DNA of 64,000 bases from Antennarius striatus (taxonomy: Eukaryota; Chordata; Actinopteri; Lophiiformes; Antennariidae): positions 4,625,501 to 4,689,500 of the forward strand of contig NC_090795.1 in the NCBI RefSeq assembly GCF_040054535.1, in the 5' to 3' direction. The notes under the pieces are model-generated. The model was not told the origin of the DNA. It worked only from the letters and a program-made list of their open reading frames with translations, and made no database searches. Made by a program: the position numbers and the translations under genes. Below, one piece after another: positions 1-11,679 of this stretch. How positions within the stretch are numbered: position 1 is the first letter of the stretch; each line of letters opens with the position of its first letter.

Positions 1-3000
1 CAGTGTCCTTGAGTGTGAGCGTGACTCTATGGTACTGGCTTGGAAGCAACCCACTTCCATCGGCGGTGCTGACATTACTGGCTACTTTGTGGATTACCGT
101 GAGGTCGTCGATAGTGTGCCGGGGAAGTGGCACGAGGCTAACGTCAGGTCCATCAGCGAGCGGGCCTACAAGGTGAGCCGATGTTGAACACCACCTGATC
201 AAAAGGTTCCGTTGGGTTTATAACACTTGACAGACTGTTTTAAGACCAAGGCAATGTAATGTTCCTCAATCTGCAGGTGTCTGACCTGAAAGAGAACAGA
301 AAATACCAGTTCCAGGTGCGGGCAGCCAACATGGCAGGAGTGGGCATCCCTTCAATGCCCAGTGACATCTTCCTGTGCGAGGAGTGGACCATTGCCGTGC
401 CAGGTTGCTAAGATCATCTGTTAAATCCACTGATAAGATGAGATGAGACAAGATGAGATAACACGAGACAAGATAGAGACGAGATAGAACGAGCTAAAAT
501 AATCAAGCCTACTGTTGCTTAGTCGGATATTTACATACTGTTCATTTTGAACCACAGGACCTCCTCATGACCTCCAGATAAGAGAAGTGCGAAGCAACTC
601 ACTAGTGATGCTATGGAAACCACCTGTGTACCAGGGCCGGGATCCTGTCAACGGTTTTTATGTAGACATAAAGGAGGCGGATGCACCAGAGGAAGCGTGG
701 AGAGGAGTCAACAACAAGGCGACAGAGAAAACGTTCCTCAAGGTTGTCATCATCAGGCAGAACATTGGCCGTTTAATTTGCACTTAGTGATAAACTTGCA
801 ACTTTTCTTTCTTCATTTTTGCAGATTGAGAATCTGCAGGAAGCAGAGTCGTATGTGTTCCGTGTGCGTGCTCAGAACCAAGCCGGTGTCGGTAAAACCT
901 CAGATGTGACAGACTCGGTCGCAGCTGTGACCAAACCAGGTGAGGGAAAGATAAACTCTTGCTGACGAGTGGTTTTTGAACCCATTGTTGTAAGCTGTCT
1001 TCTCTGGGTTTCAGGCACAAAAGACATTGTTGTGGATGTTGACGATGACGGTGTCATCTCCCTGAACTTTGAATGTTGTGACATGACTCCTGACTCCAAA
1101 TTTATTTGGTCCAAGAATTACGAGGACATAACAGACTCCTCCCGGCTAACAATGGATACCAAAGGAAACAAGTAAGATGAGGCTGAGAATCTTCGATCCC
1201 CTTGATAACACCATCCCTTCTAATTTATTACTCCTTTACTGTGTTCTTCCTGAAGGTCCAAAGCTGTTTTCAGTGCTCCTGGAGAGGAGGACATTGGGAT
1301 TTACTCATGTCTTGTCACCCATACTGATGGTGCTTCATCTAGCTACGATCTCTCTCAAGAAGGTGAGTTAAGTTCAGGAGAAAATCACAGATTTTATGAT
1401 GTAATAAATTTCATTTTTTAACCTCTTTCATATTTTTTTCTCTTATCTTTGTCAGAATTGAAGAAGCTTCTGGAGATCAGTCATGAACACAAGTTTCCTA
1501 GTGAGCATCACAGCATCCCATATTATCCCCTCTAAGTTTGTCATGGTGGACTGTTTTGTTTTTTGAGCTGGTTCTTTTGCCTTTCTCATCATTCTTCTTC
1601 ATTCTAGTTATTCCACTGAAGTCAGAGTTGGCTGTGGAGCTTTTGGAGAAGGGTAAAGTTCGCTTTTGGCTGCAGGCAGACAAGATCTCACCCAACGCTA
1701 AAGTGGATTACGTCTTCAATGATAATGTTCTCTCTCAGGGCGAGGTCTGTGAACGTACAGATTCATAATTACCTGGGAATTATTTTCCATAGTGTCATCT
1801 TTTATGTTTAAAAGATGGCCTTGGTTTTCAGAAATACAAGATGAACTTTGACAAGAACACGGGTGTGATAGAGATGATCATGGAGTCTTTGACCCCAGAA
1901 GATGAGGGCACCTTTACCTTCCAGTTGCAGGATGGAAAGGCCACCAATCAGTCCAGTTTGGTACTGATAGGAGATGGTGCGTTTACTCTGATGCTATTAA
2001 CCCTTTGGCTGCCAGCCATGTGTTACGTCACTGAATGGAAAGACGCCATATGGCGACTTTCGCAGTCAATGAGTTAAAGTGGGCTTCAATTTAAAAAAAA
2101 AAGTTTTCAGCTCTGTTTTAAAGGCTAAAATCCACAGAGAATATTTCATGAAAGTTTGTTTGCACAAATTAAAAGTTTTAACAATACTGTATCAACTAAC
2201 ATAGAATAGAATTTTATTTTTTTTTGGTGTGTCTTATTACATTTACCTGAACAAAACCCATTCCTTCATGTAAATTTAAAATAAAGCCACTTTTATGAGG
2301 AGGGGGGTGGGGTCTAAGATATGATTGAGCTGATCTGTCAAATGACTGTGTGGGATCTAGTCTACGACTGGGCTAATTTGTCATGAATCCCCCACTACAT
2401 TCATGCTATTGTTTAAGCAACTGACCTTTGTAGTAAATATTAATAAGTTGTTTTAAAAACTTTGAGTGCTTAGCAAGTGCTTAGTAAACTCTTCTAATCT
2501 TCAGTATTCAAGGATCTGCAGAAGGAATCAGAGTTCCAGAGAAAAGAATGGTTCAGAAAGCAAGGTATGACACGCTCACTATTATGAGATCAAATTTTTA
2601 AATGTAAAGAGAAATTTTGTTCTGAATCATCATTGATTTACATTGTATGTTCTTATTTTTTGTTTGTTGCAGGACCTCACTTCATTGAGTATTTGGGTTA
2701 CGAGGTGACACCAGAGTGTTGTGTCATATTGAAATGCAAGGTGAGATAGGTGGGAGGTTTTTCATCTTCCACTCCTTAAAATAAAATATACTGTCCTCAT
2801 TCTTCATATTTCATGTTGCGTTTCAGGTTGGTAACATGAAGAAGGAGACGTCGGCGCTGTGGTACAAAGACGGGCACGAGATAAAGGCAGACGAGCATCT
2901 GGGATTCACAGAAGGAGTTCTGAAACTAGAAATTGCTCAGGTAAATAAATAAGAAAAGAAATCTGTGCAGTCTGGGTGTGGATATTTCTGTACCTTCTGA

Positions 3001-4916
3001 TTGGCACTGAATTAATTTGCTTATCTTACCATTAAGCCAACCTTTTGGTTTTTTTTTTTTAATTATAAAATCTGACATTTCTGTTCCTTGTCAGATCTCC
3101 AAGAAGGATTCTGGTGTGTATGAGATCGTTCTGAAGGATGACAGAGGAAAAGACACGTCCAGGTTGAATCTGACAGATCAAGGTAAACCAGCATCCCAAA
3201 CTAAGATAACCAATAACTGCCTGTTAAAAGCAAAAATACCACAACATACAATCTCTTCCAGGGTTCAAAGACTTGATGAATGAGGTTTTCAGTTACATTG
3301 GTAAGTAGATTAACTTTTTCTCCCCAGATTATTTAATGTCTAACTTCTTGCTAGATTTAAACCTAGACTAAATGTCATTGCAGCCAATTCCTCCACTCCT
3401 CTGAAGATCACAAGCACAGAAACAGGCATCCGACTCTACACCTTTGTCAGCTACTATAATGACTTGCTCCAAGTGACCTGGCACTACAAGTATGTACTGA
3501 GCCTTCATTGCTACTTGTGCAAATGTGTATATGTGGTATCATAGGTACAGCCACTGTAACTGCTTGAATTACATTGGTTCAATTCATTTAGATCTAGTAT
3601 TTGTTCCTTATAGGACAAGTGGTGTTAAAATGGTCTTGTGTGTTGACAGGGATTCAGCCATCGCCTTCTCTGACCGTATAAAGAGTGGTGTGGTGGGAGA
3701 TCAGCTGTGGCTGCAAATCACAGAGCCCACAGAGAAAGACATGGGCGTATATGCCATAGAGTTCAATGATGGGAAAGGTGGCCTGAGGAGGACTGTTGAG
3801 CTGTCTGGTCAAGGTACGTATTTGAAACGTCTTCAGTGGTTGCCAGTTTCAATGACTAGGTTCCTTTAAATTTGTGATTCTGACTTCTGATAATCTTTAA
3901 TCAATTTTCATGACATTTGCTGATCCCCACACCAGCAGGATTACTCCTGTAACTCATTTTTTTTGGTTTTGCAGCATTTGACGATGCATTTGCAGAATTC
4001 CAGAGACTCAAGTAAGATACCAATTACTTGCTAGCGATGATATTTGTTTTTTGTAGGCACAAGCATGGCATGCATAAAAACATGAACATGGGAAATAATA
4101 CATGCAGATTATGCCTTAATTTTAGCACCTTTGATCTAATATGTTTTTGTTCTGTTTTGACTCCAACAGAGCTGCTGCTGTTGCAGAAAGAAGTAGGTGA
4201 TATTTTGCTTGAAGGGTTTTTATATTTGATAAGACAGTTGTGTTAAACCGTCTTTTTTAATGATTGAACAAGCATTGATTCAGGTTATGTATTAGTGAAT
4301 AATTGTATATATTTTGATGTTTGTTTTTTATGACTGAAAGCATAATCTTCACTATAATCTCTTGTCTGCCTCTAAGGTTACAACTAAATCTTTTTAATGA
4401 CTTGCAGGAAATCCCTTAAAAGTGTATAACCTCAACCAATAATTAGAAATGTAATATTACTGAAAATCACTAATTGTGCCAAACTGTAATTACTGTAATG
4501 AAATATTTTCTTTCAGGTCGTGCACGTGTAGCAGGAGGCCTGCCTGATGTGGTCACTATTCAGGAGGGCAAGGTAGAGTGTGTTAACTGATTCTGTCAGG
4601 TAGAGGGAAATGCATTGTGAGTTTTTTTAATGCTGAATGACTGTCCTCTTTCCAGGCCCTCAACCTCACCTGCAATATTTCGGGTGACCCCGTGCCAGAG
4701 GTCACCTGGCTGAAGAACGAGAGGGAGATCACTTCCGACGAACACTGCATCCTCAAGTTCGAGTCGGGCAAGTTCGCCAGCTTCACCATCACAGGCGTGA
4801 ACACGTCAGACACCGGCAAGTACAGCATCCTGGTGAAGAACAAGTATGGCACGGAGAGCGGGGACTTCACCGTAAGTGTTTTCATCCCTGAAGAGGCGGG
4901 CGGCAAGAAAAAGTAA
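1..4916 (+). CDS. myom1: Myomesin-1, C-terminal half (5' end outside window)
   Basis: Myomesin cross-links myosin filaments in the sarcomeric M-band. The window holds 20 exons: 1-172, 277-403, 558-742, 825-939, 1015-1171, 1256-1362, 1456-1500, 1608-1744, 1832-1976, 2505-2564, 2673-2740, 2827-2940, 3095-3182, 3262-3300, 3384-3489, 3650-3813, 3975-4011, 4170-4192, 4517-4572 and 4656-4916. Together they give 734 in-frame codons, ending at TAA 4914-4916. Visible in order are two fibronectin III domains (1-403, 558-939) and five Ig domains (1015-1362, 1608-1976, 2673-3182, 3384-3813, 4517-4916). Short charged helices encoded by small separate exons (1456-1500, 2505-2564, 3262-3300, 3975-4192) join the Ig domains. 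This matches the My7-My13 part of myomesin, whose last Ig domain dimerises. The segment GGLPDVVTIQEGKALNLTC is typical of the family. The myom1 assignment, rather than myom2 or myom3, rests on the adjacent lpin2-emilin2-smchd1 block. Confidence 0.93.
4656..4916 (+). CDS. myom1: Last myom1 exon: My13 dimerisation Ig domain with an internal splice-donor match
   Basis: This exon encodes most of the last Ig domain and ends in a short basic tail (EEAGGKKK). Inside it, at 4871/4872, the sequence ACC-GTAAGT is a full consensus 5' splice site in phase 0. Reading through gives the family-typical end (TVSVFIPEE), so the read-through form is surely used. The donor could also feed the in-phase downstream exons at 6211, 7059 and 7306. 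Confidence 0.85.
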   Translation, partial: ALNLTCNISGDPVPEVTWLKNEREITSDEHCILKFESGKFASFTITGVNTSDTGKYSILVKNKYGTESGDFTVSVFIPEEAGGKKK

Positions 4917-6210
4917 AAGCGGTCCAAATCTTGTCGTAAATATGTACAAATGAAAAACAACTGAAGAAGAAAAAAGGTTTGAGGATGTTTCGGGTGGTCT
5001 AGATGGAATATTAAGTCTAGGGGTGCTAAATCTGAACTGAAATGTTGGACAGTTCAGAGAAATTTGGTTATGATTTGTAATGTAAAATAATTTGATTATT
5101 CAGTCTAATATGGACAAATCTAACTGAACATCAAAAGGTATCTGTGACACCATGTCTGCTCAAAAATGTCAACGGTGCAATTTTATTTTTTGTTTAGTTG
5201 AAATTGTGGAAGTCAAACAAACAAATTAATGTTACATGTCTCAATTTTTACATTACTTGATGCAAAGACAGCTAAAGAACGCTAAATCAATGACCAGAAG
5301 TTATAAAGTTAGCATGGAATTTCTACAAAAAGTCAAATTGCTGTATTGCTTTCACATGTTTTATCCCATTTGCTACCAAACTTGCGCACTTTACTGCCAA
5401 CCAGTTCAACAATCATTCAATAGCTTTTGTATTGATGTATTCATGCGTTTGTCAGCCACAATTTTTTAAAAACTTAAATCTGGAAGACATTTGGTAGAGT
5501 CGAAGCATGAATACAAATGCAAGAAATCAATTGATATCAATAATTTATTTTCAGTTTTTTGAAGTAGCTGATGTATGTAATCAGTCATTAAGAGGGTGCA
5601 TTCGAATGCTGATGGGAATCTTGAACATCAGACATCCAGCAGCGCTAGATCTGTCATTTCTAAGTAATAATGACATGACCTTTGCAAACCACAAGACATC
5701 ACTGTGCTAATGAAAAAACAACAACTATGTCTCCGCACATGACAGCTTGTTGGCTCTACATTAGTTCTTTTCATAACACCTGCCATGTTTCTGATTCCTG
5801 ATTTCCATGAATGGGTCATATCAAACAGAGGTTACATACTGTAACTAACTAATTAACAAAGGTAACATAACTGATTAATTTACATTTGAACATGTCAGTG
5901 ATTGTCAAGTAAACAAACAGTTTATTCTTTTCCTCACACTTTCGTTCTTCTCTTTTGGGAAAAACTAAATTTAAAACACACCAAACCAGGTGATTTTCAA
6001 ATTCAGTAAAAAACCATGAAGCTTCTTGCTTGCTTGGGAAATAAGACTCAACACAAAATATGTTGCAAATGGGCCAAAACATGATCCTTTATTGTAATGT
6101 ACCATTTCATCAGATTTGATATTTGGTCACTTCCATTGTCTCCCTGTTTGTAGTAAATACTGTATGTTTGCCTGCTGTCTTAATTGTTATTCATGACGTC
6201 CCTCTCATAG
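4917..6210 (+). other. myom1 3' UTR and AT-rich non-coding sequence
   Basis: No credible exon was seen, and the short ORFs here lack splice signals and family resemblance. The myom1 3' UTR must begin at 4917. The first good AATAAA downstream on this strand is at 6341-6346, so the UTR may be as long as about 1.4 kb and could overlap the exon candidate at 6211. Confidence 0.5.
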
Positions 6211-7526
6211 CCCATCATTAATGATTATGATGTCTCCTTTATTCCTGATTACGATGATAACATTGTCACTGTGATAAAGACTGTAAGATCACTTATTTAT
6301 TCTTGAATCACTTCCTCTTCCCCTGTTTCTGGGCGAGACTAATAAACAAGCATGTGCTCCTTCACTTCCTCCTCCTCTTTTGCGTCCTCTCACTCTTGGT
6401 TTGAATCATCCATCCTTCACTGTTCACTCTGTTTTTTCAGCCTGCCTTTATTTCACTCCCAGTCCTGATTTCTGTACACTCGGACTTCCTGAAGACCAAC
6501 CACCAGCATGGAGACAACCCCTCTCTCTACTGTAACCATGGTGTGCTTGATTGTTGATGTTCTGGGAAAATCCGTCCGTTAGATGAGTACAAATGGAGCA
6601 AAGTCAGAGTCAAGCTCACTTGAGTGCAATTAAGAGAAAACTAATGCCAATTCCCCTTGTTGTCTGATCATCTATTGTACAATCATACAGCAGAAACACA
6701 TCCAAATCCTGTAGATAGGTTTATCATGAGTTGAGTTGGCCAAAAAGTCCAGCACGTGACCCAAAAACAATATATTTTAAATAGACAAGGCACCATGTTC
6801 ATTCGAGGGCTTTCAAAGTACTGTGAGGTACACAAACAAGAAGCTGAATTTGATTCCACCCCATAAATTACCTGTAAAATATTTTATATCAGGTGAGAAT
6901 AAATTTGATTCACATTTGGAAATCAGAGATATTTCTGACCTCCTTGAACGTCCTTGGTAAGTAGTGGACATCTTTTGTTTGAATAAAGTGATGTCTAATT
7001 GTGGTTAGAGCAGAGATTTTTGAAAACGGGGCTCTAACTGCAGTGTCTCTCCTCTCAGCTGGAGGTCACAGAGGGAACACCCGACTTGGGGGTGACATCA
7101 TATTGGACGGATGCTGAGGGAAACGTGGTGTTTGGTCCAAATACTCCAAAGGAAAAGATGAAAGCCTCTGTCACTGGAGCAAAAAAGGAAAAACGGAAGG
7201 GTGAGAGGACTGAAATCAAATGTGTGTTATGTCTGACACGTTACGATATGGTTTAATTTTGTCATGTGTCAGATGAAATGTTTACGTATGATTGCTTTCT
7301 TGCAGAATCTGTAACTAAAACTGGTCCTGTGGAAAGTATTGCTGATAATGAGGAATGTCAAGGGCAGAAAGACGAAGAGAAGGTGACATTTGAGGTTGAA
7401 GCAGAGCCCAAAGCTTCAGATTCAGAAGAAAAAGAAGACGTACAAGAAGAAGAAGGTGATGATCATCCTTTGATTTCTGATCAATCAGAGTCCTTCGAGC
7501 AGCCCGCAAACATAACCAGCGGCTGA
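6211..7526 (+). CDS. Unrecognised three-exon coding unit with acidic C-terminus (small gene or alternative myom1 3' end)
   Basis: I do not recognise this protein. Three open segments have good splice sites and join in frame: 6211-6282 (acceptor CTCTCATAG, donor GTAAGA), 7059-7200 (acceptor CCTCTCAG, donor GTGAGA) and 7306-7526 (acceptor TTCTTGCAG, stop TGA 7524-7526). They encode about 144 residues. A Tyr/Asp-rich start (YDVSFIPDYDD) is followed by a middle part containing TSYWTDAEGNVVFGPNTP, a Lys-rich stretch (KKEKRK) and a strongly acidic tail (EEKEDVQEEEGDD). No start codon or first exon was found, and the first segment follows an in-frame TAG, so it must be spliced from upstream. An AATAAA at 7809-7814 fits as the polyadenylation signal. 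The segments could form an alternative 3' end of myom1 through the phase-0 donor at 4872, or be an independent gene. Confidence 0.4.
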
Positions 7527-7808
7527 AACAGATGGAGATAGCAGGAATCTCAAGATGGAATTTAAGAGCATGCACATACACATACATATTCTACAGGTTT
7601 ATTGTGGGCTTAAATGACTAATGCATTTCAAGTCATATTACAGGAAGCTGTTCTGATTATTATACTATACAGTATACCACATTTTTGGAGTAGAATTTAG
7701 GGATCATTACTTTGTCTTTTATGTCATGCCTTTGTAAGACTTCACAAATCACTGTTTTTACGTATTTCAGCCTTTGATATGGATGCTTTGTTTTACCACT
7801 GTATCTTG

Positions 7809-7814
7809 AATAAA
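7809..7814 (+). terminator. Polyadenylation signal AATAAA of the unrecognised unit
   Basis: A canonical AATAAA sits 283 bases after the stop codon at 7526, followed by T-rich sequence. It supports a real transcript ending here. Confidence 0.5.
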
Positions 7815-8547
7815 GGATATGTTTGACCAAAATGGTCTAATTTATTCAAATATGTGCCAGGTTTGGCCTCCACATCTGAATCACTCAAAAACACAGAACA
7901 GAGGCTTACAGAGGTGACGGTCTCAGTGGTGGGAATCACCAAGTATGAGAGCCGTGGAGCTCCATAAATACAAAATATTTATTTAAGATATGTTTGACAG
8001 CAATAAAATTCAGACACCAATCCTTAGGTTCTCAATCTTTTGAACTCTCTGTTTCAGGATACTTTCTAATTCCCCTCCAGTGAAACCAAATCATGCTTTG
8101 TTCTCATGATGCAAATTTTTTTTATCACAGACGGTTTGCTGACAGAAAACCCTTAAGATTCAGGTTCGACATTAGACACACACCTGTTCCGTCAGGTAGT
8201 TTGCGTCAGATGGCATTTATGCCCTACAGGTAAAAGTACGAACATTTTAAAAATAGTCAAGATGCTTTCTCAAAAGCCAGTTATTTACTAGAGAATTACT
8301 TTTGTAAAATGATCCTTAATATTACAGCTGGTAAGATAAGCTAAGGGTAGTAGTGAAATCCGACTTATTTATTGGTTATCCTATATACGCATTTATTATA
8401 ATGCACTGAAACGCGTTTCCTTTTGAAAAGTAAAAGATAACTTATCAAAAGTGAAGACCGTTTTTGGAGCGCCTCTAATTTCTCAATCTTTTCCATTAGA
8501 TTGACGAAGCCGGGTAAACCCCACCATTCTGAGTTCTGTAATGATTT
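7815..8547. other. Intergenic spacer before the lpin2 promoter
   Basis: No coding potential was seen. The sequence is AT-rich until about 8500, where it turns GC-rich at the lpin2 promoter. Confidence 0.5.
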
Positions 8548-8685
8548 ACTTCCGGCTGCGTCACAGTCACATGTCACCTGGACGCTGCAGGGTCACGTGA
8601 CCAGGCCGGCTTCCACCGGGTAGAGTCAGAGAGCAGACGTGCGGCCGGTGGAGGAGCTGACAGCGGGGTTTCTCTACTCCGGCAG
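8548..8685 (+). promoter_or_regulatory. lpin2: lpin2 promoter and non-coding first exon
   Basis: This is a CpG-rich island in an AT-rich background. It holds an ETS-type site ACTTCCGG (8548-8555) and the palindrome GTCACGTGAC (8592-8601), a strong E-box of the kind bound by USF and TFEB/MITF factors (CLEAR-like). A likely non-coding exon ends at a good donor (GGCAG-GTAGGA, 8685/8686). No TATA box was seen. The transcription start is not determined. The next exon begins at 11671 and carries the start codon, which fits lipin genes with an untranslated exon 1. Confidence 0.6.
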
Positions 8686-11670
8686 GTAGGATGGTTTTTC
8701 TCCGCAGTTCTCCTCCGTGTCCTCCTTCATCGGTCATGAAGGAGTAAAACTCTTCTGTTTGTGTCTGAATGTCGCCCCTTTGAGTCATTTAAGTCATTTT
8801 TAAGCTGTAGTGATGTAAATATGCACCGGGTGTTCACTACCATAGACCAGAGTACCTGCTAAAATTATACTCTTTCTCATAAACGACGCCTTAAGCAGGT
8901 CTTAAAGTTTCAAATTCGACAACACCTTGAAAATTAAATGTCATTTACAGGTGATGACAGTAAGCACATTTCATTACTGTGTCTCCTTTTCTCAGCGGAT
9001 GAAAATCCTGATTTATATTATAAATAGATATACAGAATTATATCTCCTTAACGACGAGAATGACATCCCTGTTTTCATGCCCCCTTTCCTTCATTAAATT
9101 TACATTTACTGCATTATATTTGAATTTAAAATAGTGTGTGTACAGTATATGTATTTATACATATGCTGTGTGACATATTTTTACTGTCTGTATGAATGAT
9201 TTCGAGTAAAATTTCTAATTTAATGTGTTAGTTTTTCCTAGTGTTTTCTTTCATCACCAAAAATTATTTTTTTCCAGATTAAAATGCCAAACAAATTGGA
9301 TTCTTGATTAGATATGATGATTTTGTCATTTAATGTTAAAAAATAAATAATTAAATAATATTAGTTTTTGGTCTATTAAATTGATAAATTGGAAATATAA
9401 TGAATATTTGTAATTTAGCTGAGTCAAAAATATTGAAGAAAAAAATGTGTCCAGGATGTATTCAACCTCTAACCTAATGTATAAAAAACCCCTGCCTTTC
9501 TGCAAAGGATGGAGTTGATGGGTGAATGGGTGGATGGAGGGAATAAGCACTGCATTGGTCTAAATACAAATGACTTGCAGAATCACCTTGGATGTTTTTA
9601 CGTGGAGCTCAGGGCGAACATGCAGAGACAGAGAAAGCTAGATTTGTGCTAATCTTATTACAGGATTAAAACACCTCCATAGAGTGTAGATGAGAACTCG
9701 GAGCGCTGGATCGATATCAACAATTATTGGGGAATTTTGTAAACAGAGGAAAGCTCAGTGTTATTATAATTGTACTAAAATTACAGTGATGGCTAGATTA
9801 TTGTCTTACTGAAGTTTATGGAGTTTAAAGTGTACTCTGGTTTCTGTAAGGGAAGAAACCACACCTTGTTCAGAAATCAACATGGATGTAAAACACTCAA
9901 CTAAAAGTTTTTGTTCCTTCTTTTGTAACTTCTTCTAACAACAACTGGAGGCAGTTCTGTGATAGGTGAAAATGTCAGGTGGATTTGTTCAGATTGTTTT
10001 TCTTTACCTACTCTGTAATGCCTGTGCTTGTTTTTGCTCAAAAACCTATTGCAGTAAATGAATACTGTTGCATCCAAAAAAGGTTTAGCTAAATTCTGTT
10101 CAGAATACTGTTCAAACTAAATATATTTGTCCTGTTTATCAAGGAACAAGCTAATTTAATCAATTCACTAATATTCTATCCCCCCACACAGAATGGAAAT
10201 TGTGTAAAAATGATCATTTTACCTCACAGCAGGGGGTTTCACTGAAGTTCTGTGGAAGTGAAGGATCTTGCTAAATTTCCGGTGGTTTTCAGAGCTTGCA
10301 GAGAGGTTGTAGCTCAAGGCAGAGTTGTAATTGCACAACCTAATGTCTGTCATCAAGACCTTCCTGCGTTGTTCAAAGGAGTGCTGCACTTTCACTTTCT
10401 TTTCTGTACCAAAGCCTTAGCATGTTACAGGAACATAGTTGTAGCTTTATTCCCGTGCATCGTCCTTTAAAACTGTTAAGATTGTAGGGAAAGACTTTTT
10501 CTGCTGTCTTAGCTGGGAATGTTTGTTCCTAACACAACAACATGACTGTCATCGGTCAAAGAAGGACCTAACCTAACCTGTTTTCTTGCCGATTAGCTCT
10601 CGACAGGCTTGAGTTGGATAGGAATTTCAGTAAATTGGGTGCTGGTTAGACTTTTAATAGGATAAACAGAATGGGGATAAAATTATGATTAAAATATGGC
10701 CCTGCAGTGCAAACAAAATCTTTATTGTCTTAAATGTCGTATTTTATTTGTTAATTTTCAGTGCTGACCTCTAATAATTTATGGTGTGGTTTTATTTTGA
10801 AAAACTTTTTCCTTCAGTTAAATGAAATGAAAAGAAGAAAATGAAACATTGACATGAAAAAAAAAATCACAAAATAACTCCTTTACAGTGTATTTCTCCA
10901 CCAACAGTTCAGTGCAGTGAGATTATCTGATTGATTTTATCTGTGAGCTCAGTAACGATTATGTATAGATGTTTTTTAATCACCAATCTATTCCTGAAAA
11001 TTAGATTTTAATTTCCTGGGCGTTTTCTTACATTTAGTGAAATAGTGAAGAAATCCAATCACATTTTGAGAGTTTGTGTTTTGGAATGAGTTCATTTCTG
11101 TTAAGGAGAGCGATAGAGAAAGAATGAATGTCAGCTCACATATGCTCAGCACTCATTTATAAGGTTGGTTCAGGTCATGTTTACTAAAGTTTTTTTTTTT
11201 TCCATTTCCCCGCATTCTGATATATTCTAAGCAAATTGTGTCTACATTGTCCAGTAAATTATCTGCCGTTTAGTCTGAATGACCACCAATAATCAGCTGG
11301 TAGATACAAGGAAAACATGGGGCTTCTTCATATTCGGTTTTTGAGCTCATCCTAACAGACACTAACATTTTATTCCATCTCCTGTTCCGCAATCGGCAGC
11401 AGATTTTCCTGGTGCATTTGAGGTCCAGATTAAATTTGATCAGCTCAGCACTCTTGAAGAAAATGGGACAGAGCCTCTGTGTTCAGGGACCTGCTAACAT
11501 TTCCTATGCAGACTATTCCAAACAACAGGAGCCTTATAGGGACACTGACCCAGTAAAAGAAAGTAGTACCTGGTTTCATTTTGCCAGTTTAAACCTTTTT
11601 CTGTAGGTGATAAATGCAGAATATTATTGCTGCGTTTATTCTAATCAATGAAGGGTGTTTATGTTGACAG
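8686..11670 (+). other. lpin2: lpin2 intron 1
   Basis: This is an AT-rich intron of about 3 kb between the non-coding exon and the start-codon exon. It has homopolymer runs but no exon I can support. The ORFs at 10252 and 11412 have no family resemblance. Confidence 0.55.
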
Positions 11671-11679
11671 GTGAACAAT

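Noticed and set aside
6442-6539. Possible extra exon (acceptor TTTTTTCAG, open frame ending CATG-GTGTGC) between 6211 and 7059
   Set aside because: It would end in phase 1, while the next exon is open only in phase 0; the donor is weak.
11412-11606. 64-codon ORF in lpin2 intron 1
   Set aside because: It has no donor in frame and no resemblance to the lipin N-terminus, which starts at 11680.
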